Positions 28,312 through 37,259 are shown, counted from the first letter of the stretch. The stretch: 57,436 bases of DNA from Clostridium bowmanii (GCF_018861315.1 NZ_JAHLDL010000030.1:1-57436), one strand, 5' to 3'. Program-made: numbers and translations. Notes: generated by a model not told the origin, from the sequence alone.

Positions 28312-29745
28312 ATGGCTAAGTATAATCAATTGACAGAAGAATTAATCTTACAATTACAGCAGGCAGCTCCAAAACATATTTTAACAGGTGATGATATCAA
28401 TGATGATTATTCTCATGATGAAATGCCTATTTATGGAAAAAGAGCTCCGCAAGTTGTATTTATGGCACACTCAACAGAGGAAGTTGCTGCAGTAGTAAAA
28501 ATATGTAATGAAAATAAGATACCAGTAACTCCAAGAGGAGCAGGAACAGGACTTGTAGGAGGAGCAGTTCCACTACTCGGAGGAGTTTTAATTGATATTA
28601 CAAAGATGAATAAAATACTTTCTTATGACTTAGAAAATTTTGTTGTTCATGTTGAAGCAGGAGTACTTCTCAAGGATCTTGCAGAGGATTGTGCAAAACA
28701 AGGATTATTATATGCTCCAGATCCCGGTGAAAAGACCGCTTGTTTAGGTGGAAACGTTTCAACAAATGCTGGTGGAATGAGAGCTGTTAAATATGGCGCA
28801 ACACGCGATTATGTACGTGCAATGACAGTGGTTCTTCCAACAGGAGAAATTACTAAATTTGGAGCTACAGTATCAAAAACAAGTTCAGGGTACAGTCTTT
28901 TGAATTTAATGATTGGTTCAGAAGGTACCCTTGGAATTATTACAGAACTTACTTTGAAAACCATGATAGCACCAAAGGAAGTTGCAAGTTTAATTATTCC
29001 TTTTGAAAATCTAGATGATTGTATTTCTGCTGTTCCTAAATTTAAAATGGAACACATGAATCCACAAGCATTGGAATTTATGGAAAGAGAAATTGTTTTA
29101 TCAAGTGAAAGATTTATTGGAAAGAGCGTATTTCCTCAAGTAGTTGATGGAGTAACTGCAAATGCTTATTTACTTGTTACTATAGATGCAAGTAGTGAAG
29201 ATGAATTAAATAACCTTATTGAACAAGCAAGTGAAATAGTATTAGAAGCAGGAGCAATTGACGTTCTTGTAGCTGATACACCTGCAAAAATTAAAGATGC
29301 ATGGGCTGCACGTTCTAGTTTCTTAGAGGCAATTCAGGCAGAAACAAAGTTACTCGATGAATGTGATGTAGTAGTTCCAATAAATAAAATCGCGTCTTAT
29401 CTAGCTTTTGCAAATAAAACTGGGCAGGAGTGTGGACTTACTATTAGGAGTTTTGGACATGCAGGAGATGGAAATCTTCACATATACCAATGTAGTAATG
29501 ATTTAGATGAAGCAGAATTTAAAGTAAGAGTTGATAAATACTTTGATATTATTTATAAAGAAGCAATAGATTGTGGCGGACTTGTTTCAGGAGAACATGG
29601 AATTGGTAGTGGAAAGATTGATTATTTATTAGAGTGCGTTGGAGGAATAAATATGGAATTAATGAAAGGCATTAAAAAAGTATTTGACCCTAATTCTATT
29701 ATGAATCCAGGTAAAGTATGCGCTGCAATAGATGCTGCTAACTAA
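28312..29745 (+). CDS. FAD-linked 2-hydroxyacid (lactate/glycolate) dehydrogenase
   Basis: 477 residues, ATG behind AAGGAAGG. The PCMH-type FAD loop is seen in VTPRGAGTGLVGGAVPLLGG, and the C-terminal oxidase part in SFGHAGDGNLHIYQ and SGEHGIGSGKIDYL. It belongs to the GlcD/LctD group that oxidises D-lactate or related 2-hydroxyacids and passes electrons to Etf. The neighbours etfBA and an acyl-CoA dehydrogenase suggest lactate oxidation coupled to Etf, with possible reduction of an enoyl-CoA. Substrate is inferred, not visible. Confidence 0.87.
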   Translation: MAKYNQLTEELILQLQQAAPKHILTGDDINDDYSHDEMPIYGKRAPQVVFMAHSTEEVAAVVKICNENKIPVTPRGAGTGLVGGAVPLLGGVLIDITKMNKILSYDLENFVVHVEAGVLLKDLAEDCAKQGLLYAPDPGEKTACLGGNVSTNAGGMRAVKYGATRDYVRAMTVVLPTGEITKFGATVSKTSSGYSLLNLMIGSEGTLGIITELTLKTMIAPKEVASLIIPFENLDDCISAVPKFKMEHMNPQALEFMEREIVLSSERFIGKSVFPQVVDGVTANAYLLVTIDASSEDELNNLIEQASEIVLEAGAIDVLVADTPAKIKDAWAARSSFLEAIQAETKLLDECDVVVPINKIASYLAFANKTGQECGLTIRSFGHAGDGNLHIYQCSNDLDEAEFKVRVDKYFDIIYKEAIDCGGLVSGEHGIGSGKIDYLLECVGGINMELMKGIKKVFDPNSIMNPGKVCAAIDAAN

Positions 29746-29796
29746 TAAAATACAATTGACAAACACAAATAAAAAAAAGAAAGGTAGGAAATTGAT

Positions 29797-30939
29797 ATGA
29801 ATTTTAAACAAGATGAAGATAGTAAGCAATTACAAGAAATGTATAGGGAGTTTGCAGAAAAAGAGGTAAAACCCATTGCAAAGGAAATTGATGAAAGTAT
29901 GCGCTTCCCAGCAGAAAATGTAGCAAAAATGGCTGAAATGGGCCTACTTGGAATTCCATTTCCTGAAGAATACGGTGGAGCTGGAATGGATACATTAAGT
30001 TATGTACAATGTGTGGAAGAATTATCAAAAGTTTGTGCTACAACAGGTGTTATTGTTTCAGCACATACAAGTCTTTGCGCAGGACCAATTTATACATATG
30101 GTACAGAGCTGCAAAAAGAGAAATATTTAAAACCACTTGCCTCAGGTGAAAAACTAGGTGCTTTCGGATTAACTGAACCTGTTGCTGGAACTGATGCTTC
30201 TATGCAAAAGTCAACAGCAGTACTCGACGGAGACCATTATGTATTAAATGGTAGCAAGATTTTTATTACTAATGCAGGATATGCAGACATATATATTATT
30301 TTAGCTATGACAGATAAGAGTAAGGGAACAAAGGGTATTTCAGCATTTATCGTTGAAAAAGATTTCCCTGGTTTTTCTGTTGGAACTCATGAAATAAAGA
30401 TGGGAATAAGGGCATCTTCTACATGTGAATTATTCTTTGATAATTGCATAATTCCAAAGGAAAATCTTTTAGGAGAAGAAGGTAGAGGCTTTAGTATTGC
30501 AATGGCAACTCTTGATGGAGGACGTATCGGTGTTGCAGCGCAAGCTCTAGGTATTGCAGAGGGCGCAATAGAAGAAACTATAAAATATGTAAATGAACGT
30601 GTTCAATTTGGGCGTACTATTTCAAAATTCCAAAATACACAATTTGAACTTGCTCAAATGCGTGCAAATACAGAAGCTGCAAAACTTTTAGTATATCAAG
30701 CTGCATGTGCAAAGGATAATCATGAGAGATTTACTCATTTAGCTGCTATGGCAAAATTATTTGCTTCTAGAAATGCCAGCGATGTAACAAGACGTTGCTT
30801 ACAATTATTTGGTGGATATGGATATTCAAGCGATTATCCAATTGAAAGAATGATGCGTGATGCAAAAATAACAGAAATTTATGAAGGAACATCAGAAGTT
30901 CAAATGATGGTAATCTCTGGATGGATGGGCGTTAAATAA
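29797..30939 (+). CDS. acyl-CoA dehydrogenase
   Basis: 380 residues, standard length. FAD and substrate motifs are present: [77 protein letters not shown], and the catalytic Glu region [10 protein letters not shown]. It resembles butyryl-CoA dehydrogenases that work with Etf. In this operon it may take electrons from lactate oxidation by way of Etf or act with them in bifurcation. The chain length of the substrate cannot be told. Confidence 0.9.
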   Translation: MNFKQDEDSKQLQEMYREFAEKEVKPIAKEIDESMRFPAENVAKMAEMGLLGIPFPEEYGGAGMDTLSYVQCVEELSKVCATTGVIVSAHTSLCAGPIYTYGTELQKEKYLKPLASGEKLGAFGLTEPVAGTDASMQKSTAVLDGDHYVLNGSKIFITNAGYADIYIILAMTDKSKGTKGISAFIVEKDFPGFSVGTHEIKMGIRASSTCELFFDNCIIPKENLLGEEGRGFSIAMATLDGGRIGVAAQALGIAEGAIEETIKYVNERVQFGRTISKFQNTQFELAQMRANTEAAKLLVYQAACAKDNHERFTHLAAMAKLFASRNASDVTRRCLQLFGGYGYSSDYPIERMMRDAKITEIYEGTSEVQMMVISGWMGVK

Positions 30940-30968
30940 TAGATAACTAAAATTAAATAAAAACAGAT

Positions 30969-30999
30969 GATCAGGAAGATTTCCTGATCTCTTTTTTAT
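30969..30999 (+). terminator. terminator of the Etf/lactate operon
   Basis: GATCAGGAA and TTCCTGATC form a 9-bp perfect stem with a 3-base loop, followed by TCTTTTTTATTT. It stands 30 nt after the acyl-CoA dehydrogenase stop. Confidence 0.92.
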
Positions 31000-31008
31000 T
31001 TGGAAAAC

Positions 31009-31179
31009 GCAAACATACACTTTGCTTCACTTGAAGAATTGCTTAAACAAAGTGATTTTGTGACCATCAAGTGCCCACTTACTTCTGATACATTGCACCT
31101 TATTGATAAGGACCGCTTGAAGCTTATGAAGCCTTCAGCTTTTAGCGGGAGTCTTACTTGTTCCAGACATTATTATTGA
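31009..31179 (+). pseudogene. D-2-hydroxyacid dehydrogenase fragment
   Basis: The frame reads FASLEELLKQSDFVTIKCPL, then TSDTLHLIDKDRLKLMKPSA, the central NAD-domain region of D-2-hydroxyacid dehydrogenases (D-lactate or hydroxypyruvate type). About 57 codons remain of some 320. It directly follows the lactate operon terminator, so the operon may once have been flanked by an NAD-linked enzyme for the same kind of substrate. Confidence 0.75.
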
Positions 31180-31289
31180 TGATTAAATTTGGCAATAATT
31201 CAGAGCTGTATTTGTAGAAATGGAGAATTTGAACCTAAAATTTTGAATAAGTATCAACAAAATATAAAAATTATTTACACGGCCAAGAT

Positions 31290-31600
31290 TTACAAATAAA
31301 TAGCTGAAAGCTCCACTAGTATACTTTGATTTTTACTTTCCACTTTACTATTATATATCATATTTTCCTGAATTATCTTTCTTGAAGGAAGCATAACTGT
31401 AAATTTGCTTCCTTTCCCATATTCACTTTCAGTGTATATACTACCACCGTGTAACTCCACAATCGTTTTAACTAAACTTAAACCAACACCTGACCCCTCT
31501 GTATTTCTTGATAACGATTTATCTACCTGCTTAAATCTATCAAATATCATATCCAAGTTCTTTTTTTTAATTCCAATACCAGGAAGTTGGAATTAACAAC
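31290..31600 (-). pseudogene. histidine kinase C-terminal fragment
   Basis: On the minus strand the frame reads PGIGIKKKNLDMIFDRFKQV, then SRNTEGSGVGLSLVKTIVEL and HGGSIYTESEYGKGSKFTV: the F, G2 and end regions of a HATPase domain. The sensor, HisKA and N-box parts are missing to the right. The usual DNGIGI reads LPGIGI here. Confidence 0.8.
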
Positions 31601-31641
31601 TATTCAAAATTTGTAAAAAAGTTATGAAATTACGTATAAAC

Positions 31642-31683
31642 AAAGTGAAAGTAACACACGTACAATTGTGTTACTTTCACTTT
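31642..31683. terminator. 17-bp perfect hairpin
   Basis: AAAGTGAAAGTAACACA (31642-31658) pairs without mismatch with 31667-31683 across an 8-base loop. It lies between the kinase fragment (minus strand) and the cell-wall-binding remnant, and could be a two-way terminator, although no long T run follows. Confidence 0.55.
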
Positions 31684-31734
31684 GGTGGTATTACCCATCA
31701 ATAGCTCCCATAGCGGCAGCAAAAGGTATGCACT

Positions 31735-32163
31735 GGTAGCTCATTAGATACAGCTACCAGTGTATACATCAAAGGTCTAGGAGCTAAAATCACTTATGTT
31801 ATAGGTGAAGCTGATACGGTTTCTGAAGCACTTGCCCGTGTACTTCCAGGAGTAATTAAATTAGCAGGTACTACAAGATATGAAACAAATGCAAAAGTTG
31901 TAGATAATTTCAAAGCAGATACATCATTAAATTTAAATAACATTTTTATATCCTCTGGCGAAGAAATGAACTATATAGATACTTTAGCAGGCGCACCATT
32001 AGCAGTATCAATAGGAGCACCCATAATATTCATTCACAACACTATTAACTCAGGTACAGGAAGTTACTTGGTACAAGTTTCTCGAAAGGCACGAAATATG
32101 GGGCATATTACATGGAATATATGCGAAGATGGGACAAATTTATATATTTTAAAAAATCCCGCA
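31735..32163 (+). pseudogene. cell-wall-binding repeat 2 protein remnant
   Basis: The frame reads SSLDTATSVYIKGLGAKITY, VIGEADTVSEALARVLPG, IKLAGTTRYETNAKVVDNFK and LNNIFISSGEEMNYIDTLAG with APLAVSIGAPIIF: about one and a half CWB2 repeats, which anchor clostridial surface proteins to the cell wall. No start codon or signal peptide remains. The frame runs on into the conserved region upstream of the DUF1659 gene of copy 2, so a deletion joined the two. Confidence 0.8.
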
Positions 32164-32221
32164 CAAAACTTTTCAGCGGCATATATATTCAATGAAAACA
32201 AAATGAAAGGGGGTGATTTAC

Positions 32222-32446
32222 ATGGCAGTTGTATCAACAAAAGTAGCCAGTGCACTAAAACTTACTATGAAGATAGGTGTTGACATTAAAGGTAAAGACA
32301 AATATGCAACAAAAAGATTAAGTAACCTAAAAGTTGTAGCAACAGACGAAGACATTTTTGCTGTAGGACAAGCAATTTCAAACATCAAAACTTATCCATT
32401 GTTTGGCCTAGACAGAGAAGACCAGTACAGCTTAGTTACTGAGTAG
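32222..32446 (+). CDS. DUF1659 protein, cassette copy 2
   Basis: 74 residues, ATG behind AAAGGGGGTG. It is nearly the same as copies 1 and 3, with changes such as KIGVDIKG and ATDEDIFAVG. A cell-wall-binding remnant, not a sigma-factor end, lies upstream in this copy. Confidence 0.85.
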   Translation: MAVVSTKVASALKLTMKIGVDIKGKDKYATKRLSNLKVVATDEDIFAVGQAISNIKTYPLFGLDREDQYSLVTE

Positions 32447-32516
32447 GTTTTAGCTCAAAGTTGAAAGTAGAGAATTCAGAGATGTAATCCAAATAATTTA
32501 AAGGAGGAAAAGTGAT

Positions 32517-32753
32517 ATGCATAAATTAGTTATGAGATTTTTAACAGCTACAGAAGGTAAATATTTTACTTTAACTGTAGATGACATCAAAGCTGATGGT
32601 GATGGAGTTCCAACTGTAACAGAAGCTGAGGTAAATGCTCTCATGGATTTAGTCATTGTAAAGAACATTTTTGCATCAGCAAATGGTAGCTTAATTGGCA
32701 AGAAAGATGCCAAGGTAGTTACTACGGATACTGGTATCGTTGAAGTAGCTTAG
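32517..32753 (+). CDS. DUF2922 protein, cassette copy 2
   Basis: 78 residues, ATG behind AAAGGAGG. It is nearly identical to copy 3 and close to copy 1; the middle reads DGDGVPTVTEAEVNALMDLV. The conserved hairpin follows directly. Confidence 0.85.
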   Translation: MHKLVMRFLTATEGKYFTLTVDDIKADGDGVPTVTEAEVNALMDLVIVKNIFASANGSLIGKKDAKVVTTDTGIVEVA

Positions 32754-32756
32754 GGA

Positions 32757-32789
32757 AATAGTGCCTGCGAGGGCACTATTTTTCTACTT
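32757..32789 (+). terminator. hairpin between DUF2922 and amidase genes (copy 2)
   Basis: AATAGTGCC pairs with GGCACTATT, followed by TTTT. It has the same position and sequence as in copy 1. Confidence 0.8.
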
Positions 32790-32817
32790 AAACATTTAAG
32801 TAAGGAGGAAGAAAATA

Positions 32818-33381
32818 ATGGTTAGGTTATGTTTTGATTATGGACATGGTGGAGAAGATAGTGGGGCCTTATACAATGGAAGAAAAGAATCTAATGATGT
32901 TTTAAGTTTAGGTAGAGCTATAGCTTTAGATATTAGAAAGCATGGAGTTATTGTAGATGAAATAAGAACTAGTGATGTGGCTATAAGCCTTAGTGATAGA
33001 AGTAAATATGAAAATAGAAGCACGTACGATTTTTTTATATCCTTTCACAGAAATGCGTATCTGCCTGAACAAGCTAAAGGAGTTGAAACTTACACTTACT
33101 TAAATCCAAGTGCAAAGTCAAAAGGGTTAGCAAAAAGCATACAAGCATCACTTGTAGCTATGGGTTTTGTAAACAGAGGAGTAAAGGCGGCTAACTTTCA
33201 TGTGTTAAGAGAAACCAAGGCCTCAGCGGTATTAGTTGAAATTGGGTTTATTGACAACACAAATGATAATAACGTTTTTGATAGTAAAAGAAGTGAGATT
33301 ATTAAAGCATTAACTAAAGCTATCCTTGTAGAAGTAGGTGTGTGCTATATTGATATTGGAAAGTTATACAATTATAAGTAA
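32818..33381 (+). CDS. N-acetylmuramoyl-L-alanine amidase, Amidase_3 type, copy 2
   Basis: 187 residues, highly similar to the copy 1 enzyme. All active-site blocks are kept (GHGG, SFHRNA, VLVEIGFIDN). The C-terminus differs: instead of SYIPM it ends CYIDIGKLYNYK. There is again no export signal. Of the three cassettes, only copies 1 and 2 keep this gene. Confidence 0.9.
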   Translation: MVRLCFDYGHGGEDSGALYNGRKESNDVLSLGRAIALDIRKHGVIVDEIRTSDVAISLSDRSKYENRSTYDFFISFHRNAYLPEQAKGVETYTYLNPSAKSKGLAKSIQASLVAMGFVNRGVKAANFHVLRETKASAVLVEIGFIDNTNDNNVFDSKRSEIIKALTKAILVEVGVCYIDIGKLYNYK

Positions 33382-33394
33382 AAGGATTAGGCAT

Positions 33395-33420
33395 AAAAAA
33401 GAACTCCATTACTGGAGTTC
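33395..33420 (-). terminator. shared terminator, best for the minus-strand gene
   Basis: GAACTCCA and TGGAGTTC (33401-33420) form an 8-bp stem with a 4-base loop. Read on the minus strand it is followed by TTTTTT, and on the plus strand by TATTGTTT, so it can serve both converging genes. Confidence 0.75.
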
Positions 33421-33495
33421 TATTGTTTACATTTTTATGTGATTTTATAATATATTAAAAAATTAAATTCATTTCTTACTGTCTCGGTTAATCCT

Positions 33496-33843
33496 TTAAA
33501 CATATATAGACAATTGTCTTTGAGTTTCTGAATTTCCATGATAATACCACTCTACTAAATGTATTCCTTTGGAATCTATGTGTATTTTATCTTCACAAAT
33601 CATAGCTACATTATTATTATATTTAGTGCTAGCAATTCCAGCTTTTAGAAAGGCTTCTTTTTCTTCATATTTTACAAAACCTAATCTTTTTAATTTCCCT
33701 AAATAGAAAGCAAATTCTTGGTTCTTATTTTTGGGGTCTTTCTCTGTTAATTTATAATTTTCAATTTCAAATGACATTCCTGGCAACATATCAGCCTCAT
33801 AAATGTCAATTAATATCTGACTTTCTAATTCATTTAATCCCAT
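33496..33843 (-). CDS. hypothetical protein, winged-helix-like
   Basis: 115 residues, ATG with GGGTGGG upstream. The first half (MGLNELESQILIDIYEADML, then FAFYLGKLKRLGFVKYEE) looks like a winged helix that tells open or closed chromatin of one DNA site, but this rests on pattern alone. The second half reads CEDKIHIDSKGIHLVEWYY, usual for DNA-binding or YjcQ-like phage proteins. It is the only minus-strand gene in this part. A regulator role is possible. Confidence 0.55.
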   Translation of the reverse strand: MGLNELESQILIDIYEADMLPGMSFEIENYKLTEKDPKNKNQEFAFYLGKLKRLGFVKYEEKEAFLKAGIASTKYNNNVAMICEDKIHIDSKGIHLVEWYYHGNSETQRQLSIYV

Positions 33844-34119
33844 ATCTTTACATTCCCACCCTTATTTTATTATAAGTTTTCACTCACAATTATTTTAAAC
33901 AACATAATAAATTATAATACAAATTATAATTTTTTTTTGTAATATTGTGTTACTGCTAAAAAGAAATATTATTGCAAAATTCATCATCATTTTTGAAGAT
34001 GGTCTGGAAATAATGAATCTAACACTATTATATTCAAGTTATGTTCAAAAAAATGTTGTCTAACAACATTTTAATTTTTGAAAAATAATAATTTTGCACA
34101 ATTAAAGGTTTTTAGGAAT
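33844..34119. other. gene-free A/T-rich stretch
   Basis: No ORF was supported. It contains the promoter side of the minus-strand gene at its left edge and one terminator-like hairpin at 34050-34072. Nothing else was recognised. Confidence 0.5.
34050..34072 (+). terminator. terminator-like hairpin
   Basis: AAAATGTTGT and ACAACATTTT make a 10-bp perfect stem around CTA, followed by AATTTTTG. Confidence 0.55.
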
Positions 34120-34587
34120 TAAGTAATACTAGGCGATAAAAGATCAGAAGAAGAAGTAAGAAATAAAAAGGAAATATTCATAAAAAATAATTCTGCTGCT
34201 GCTAATGATGATGAGGGCTTAAAAAATATAACTAAAATTTTCGAAGAAAACATACATGATATAACTCCACTGGAATATGAAAAAGTATTAGGGTTTACAA
34301 AACATGTAACTTGAGATGTTGTTCTTATGGCAATAGAAGAAGCTGTTGTTTATAATGCTAAAACTATGCAATATATTTCTAAAATAATTAATTGCTGGAT
34401 TAGTCAGGGTATAAAAACTGCTGAGGGGGTAAAGGCATATCAAAAAAAATGGGCTGATAAAAAAATTAACAGTGGAAGCAAAAATGTCACAAAGGGTGGA
34501 TTCTGTGATTTTGAACAAAGGAATTATGATTATGAGGCCCTAGAAAAAAAGCTATTGGGACATTTGGATACTGAGGATTTAGACTAA
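34120..34587 (+). pseudogene. DnaD-domain protein remnant
   Basis: The frame reads IFEENIHDITPLEYEKVLGF, TKHVT, a TGA stop (34312-34314), then DVVLMAIEEAVVYNAKTMQY, ISKIINCWISQGIKTAEGVK, which is the DnaD domain used in helicase loading by phages and Firmicutes. The N-terminal part is absent. The part after the stop could be made from an internal ATG at 34327, but it would lack half of the domain. Confidence 0.75.
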
Positions 34588-34676
34588 AGTACTTGAAAAT
34601 CAATATTAATTTACTGCGTAATGTTAAAGGCTGAAAATATGTTTTTTAATATTTTAATTAAAATTATACAAGGAAG

Positions 34677-35119
34677 GTGTATATCATAGAAAAATTAATT
34701 GAAAAGGCTAAAGCCAGCGAGGCTGGAGCTACAGAGGAAGTACTAGAAAATTTCAAATATCTCATCGTAAAGGAGGCCAGCAGATATCACATTCCAGGTT
34801 TTACTTGTGAAGACTTAGTTCAGCACGGGTACCTTTCGGTAATAAAGGCTATAGCTATGTATAAGTTAGGTAGCAACAGTTTTAATGGCTATTGCATAAG
34901 TTCTATAAAAATGAATTTCAAAGCACTTTTAAAAGGACAAATAAAACATTTTAGAGAGGTGACAAACAATGATATGTTAGATTTTGATACCTGTGGAGAC
35001 TATGAATTTACCTTAGAGGATGAAGTAATAGCTTTTGATGAAGTGGAAAAGTTATATGCAGCTCTTGATAAACTTGATCCTTTAGAGTGTGATATTGTAA
35101 AAAGATATTATCTTATGGA
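34677..35119 (+). pseudogene. sigma-70-like factor, 5' part, split by an insertion
   Basis: The frame (EKLIEKAKASEAGATEEVLE, YHIPGFTCEDLVQHGYLSVI, LDPLECDIVKRYYLMD) has region 2 and the start of region 4 of a small sigma factor. AAGGAAGGTG lies 8 nt before an ATA at 34686, where an ATG would be expected, so the start is probably mutated; the GTG at 34677 overlaps the ribosome site. At 35120 the gene is cut by a 1,410-bp element, and its end resumes at 36540. The intact form would be about 190 residues and may have driven the downstream DUF1659 cassette. Confidence 0.78.
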
Positions 35120-35215
35120 TAACGGGTTCCGTTTTGAAGTTCTTTTACTGAAATATCATTAACATTATCATATATAGTCACACTAATATAATAAGCTATT
35201 AATATACTATTTAAG

Positions 35216-35250
35216 AAAGAAAACACAGGCTAAAAATCTGTGTTTTCTTT
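35216..35250. terminator. 13-bp hairpin near the left end of the element
   Basis: AAAGAAAACACAG and CTGTGTTTTCTTT pair perfectly around a 9-base loop. It would stop transcription coming from the sigma-factor side. Confidence 0.75.
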
Positions 35251-35435
35251 GAGTTTAATTTAATATGAGCCGATACTAGGTGTAAGAAATATATTGCAAA
35301 TAAGTTTAACAGATTATGTTATAATTTTTAATATATAAAATTTATGTTATAATTAGTATAAAGATTAGCTTTAATTGCTACATAATTATATTTTTATGTG
35401 TAACAAAAATTATTTCTATAACAGAAACATAAATA

Positions 35436-35460
35436 GGAATTTGACGCTGTGTCAAATTCC
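35436..35460. promoter_or_regulatory. hairpin just before the cargo gene
   Basis: GGAATTTGA and TCAAATTCC form a 9-bp stem with loop CGCTGTG, 30 nt before the start codon. It may be an operator or a leader-RNA stem for the TraB-like gene. Confidence 0.5.
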
Positions 35461-35489
35461 AAACCAACATGTAAAGGGGTGGGGAGAGA

Positions 35490-36299
35490 ATGACTAGTAT
35501 TATTAAGAAAAAGTCAAAAATAATAAAAAGAATATTCATAGGACTATCAATTGTACTCATAGTGGCAATTGTGGTGTTAGGCTTGCTGTGGAATAGATAT
35601 TTGAATAAAAACAGCCTCCTAAAAAAGTTTGAAACAACACAAAATCAAGAAGTTTATTTATTGGGAACATTTCATACAAGTCATTTTAATAAATGGGTTA
35701 ATTATTCGATGGAAGACCTTTTGAGTGCCGTTCAGAATGTACAGCCAGACGTTGTCTTTATTGAAGCACGAGAACAGTATTTCAAAGACTATGGTGTGGT
35801 GGATGGACCGATAGATATGACCGTTGTATATAGTCATTGCACAGATAACGATATTGCGGTAGAAATGATAGATTGGGGAGTTGTGGATAATAGTTTTAAA
35901 CCAAATACAACAAATGATAAGCGTGATGATATGATATTTGCAAATATTGATAATAAGTTGAATACAATTCCTGAGAATTCAAAAATTTTGGTTGTATGCG
36001 GCTCAGGACATTTTTATGAACAAACAAAGCGTTTTCTAAATAATGGATTTGAACCACTAAAGATTCAAAATAAGGCTACATATTTTGAAAGTCAGGACGT
36101 GGACTTCAAATACCCTGTCAGTGTAGAAGCTGTTTGGAAGAAACGTACTTATTTTTATGCTTATACTTATCCAGATATTGTAGGACAAGATAAAACTTTA
36201 GATAAGAATATAAAGTCAAAATTTAAACACAATGATGTATTTTATCAGCAGCAGCTAGAATATTGCGACCTTTTTTCAAAAAATGAGTTGTACAAATAA
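35490..36299 (+). CDS. membrane-anchored TraB/TIKI-like protein (cargo)
   Basis: 269 residues, ATG behind AAGGGGTGGGGAGAG. A basic N-terminus and one membrane helix (about 14-34) anchor it, with the rest outside. Two G-x-x-H motifs are present, GTFH at 59-62 and GSGHF in LVVCGSGHFYEQTKRF, as in TraB/PrgY and TIKI proteins, which act as metal-dependent peptidases or pheromone inhibitors. VFIEAREQYF and GPIDMTVVYSH lie between them. It is the sole gene of the element, so it may give the host a benefit such as degrading a peptide signal. Function is inferred. Confidence 0.7.
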   Translation: MTSIIKKKSKIIKRIFIGLSIVLIVAIVVLGLLWNRYLNKNSLLKKFETTQNQEVYLLGTFHTSHFNKWVNYSMEDLLSAVQNVQPDVVFIEAREQYFKDYGVVDGPIDMTVVYSHCTDNDIAVEMIDWGVVDNSFKPNTTNDKRDDMIFANIDNKLNTIPENSKILVVCGSGHFYEQTKRFLNNGFEPLKIQNKATYFESQDVDFKYPVSVEAVWKKRTYFYAYTYPDIVGQDKTLDKNIKSKFKHNDVFYQQQLEYCDLFSKNELYK

Positions 36300-36325
36300 G
36301 AAGGAAGATATATTTTCAGATAATA

Positions 36326-36383
36326 TTCACATAAAGAATCACACTGTTAATAAATTTATTAACAGTGTGATTCTTTATGTGAA
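36326..36383. terminator. 58-bp perfect palindrome
   Basis: Bases 36326-36354 are followed directly by their exact complement, 36355-36383, with no spacer. The arm begins TTCACATAAAGAATCACACT. It lies 26 nt after the cargo stop codon. Palindromes of this size are unstable in many hosts, so its persistence is notable. It should stop transcription in both directions. Confidence 0.8.
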
Positions 36384-36444
36384 AACTCATGATAATATAA
36401 ATATATAGTGTAATAAAACTACTCCTAATATAGTCATACCAACA

Positions 36445-36475
36445 ATAAACGCTATGATTAAATCATAGCGTTTAT
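36445..36475. terminator. 14-bp hairpin near the right end of the element
   Basis: ATAAACGCTATGAT pairs perfectly with ATCATAGCGTTTAT around TAA. Together with the palindrome and the left hairpin it isolates the cargo gene from outside transcription. Confidence 0.7.
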
Positions 36476-36539
36476 TTAAGTGAATATTAATGATATTTAT
36501 TCAAAAGAACTTCAAAACGGAACCCGTTAATCTTATGGA

Positions 36540-36639
36540 CCAGTCTCTTTCCGAAATAGCTTGTGATAGTGATAAAAATTACCATCAATTTGCAAGAATT
36601 AAGAGAAAAGCTCTAGAAAAACTCAGGTGCTTAATGTAA
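36540..36639 (+). pseudogene. sigma-70-like factor, 3' part
   Basis: After the target duplication the frame reads QSLSEIACDSDKNYHQFARI, then KRKALEKLRCLM and a stop. Joined to 35119 (YYLMD) it restores a complete region 4. The DUF1659 gene of copy 3 follows after about 80 nt, the same order as the remnant at 6382. Confidence 0.8.
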
Positions 36640-36722
36640 ATTTATATATTTTAAAAAACTCCGCACAAAAGTTTTCAGCGGCATATATATTCAATGAAAA
36701 CAAAATGAAAGGAGTGATTAAC

Positions 36723-36947
36723 ATGGCAGTAGTATCAACAAAGGTAGCCAGTGCGCTAAAACTTACTATGAAGGTAGGTGTTGACATCAAAGGTAAAGAC
36801 AAATATGCAACAAAAAGATTAAGTAATCTAAAAGTTGTAGCAACAGATGCGGACATTTTTGCTGTAGGACAAGCTATATCCAACATCAAAACTTATCCAT
36901 TGTTTGGCCTAGACAGAGAGGACCAGTACAGTTTAGTTAATGAGTAG
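36723..36947 (+). CDS. DUF1659 protein, cassette copy 3
   Basis: 74 residues, ATG behind AAAGGAGTG. The sequence matches copies 1 and 2 with few changes (SLVNE at the end). This copy follows the sigma-factor end directly and thus shows the likely ancestral order. Confidence 0.85.
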   Translation: MAVVSTKVASALKLTMKVGVDIKGKDKYATKRLSNLKVVATDADIFAVGQAISNIKTYPLFGLDREDQYSLVNE

Positions 36948-37022
36948 GTTTTAGATGAGAATTGAAGGGAAAGTAGAGAATTAAGAGATGTAATCTAAAT
37001 AATTTAAAGGAGGAAAAGTGAT

Positions 37023-37259
37023 ATGCATAAATTAGTTATGAGATTTTTAACAGCTACAGAAGGTAAATATTTTACTTTAACTGTAGATGACATCAAAGCT
37101 GATGGTGATGGAGTTCCAACGGTAACAGAAGCACAGGTAAATGCTCTCATGGATTTAGTCATTGCAAAGAACATTTTTGCATCAGCTAATGGTAGCTTAA
37201 TTGGCAAGAAAGATGCTAAGATAGTTACTACGGATACTAGTAATGTTGAAGTAGCTTAG
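37023..37259 (+). CDS. DUF2922 protein, cassette copy 3
   Basis: 78 residues, ATG behind AAAGGAGG, nearly the same as copy 2 (EAQVNALMDLVIAKN). No amidase gene follows in this copy. Confidence 0.85.
   Translation: MHKLVMRFLTATEGKYFTLTVDDIKADGDGVPTVTEAQVNALMDLVIAKNIFASANGSLIGKKDAKIVTTDTSNVEVA

Larger units (their letters stand above)
35120..36529. mobile_element. transposase-less element with terminal inverted repeats and TraB-like cargo
   Basis: The left end TAACGGGTTCCGTTTTGAAG and the next seven bases match the complement of the right end exactly, with weaker pairing to about 47 bp. The direct repeat ATCTTATGGA flanks it at 35110-35119 and 36530-36539, a perfect 10-bp target duplication inside the sigma-factor gene. 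The only long ORF is a TraB-like membrane protein; no transposase is present. Mobile insertion cassettes moved in trans by IS231/IS4-type transposases have this design. The local IS231-like element has different ends, so its helper must be elsewhere. Confidence 0.85.
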
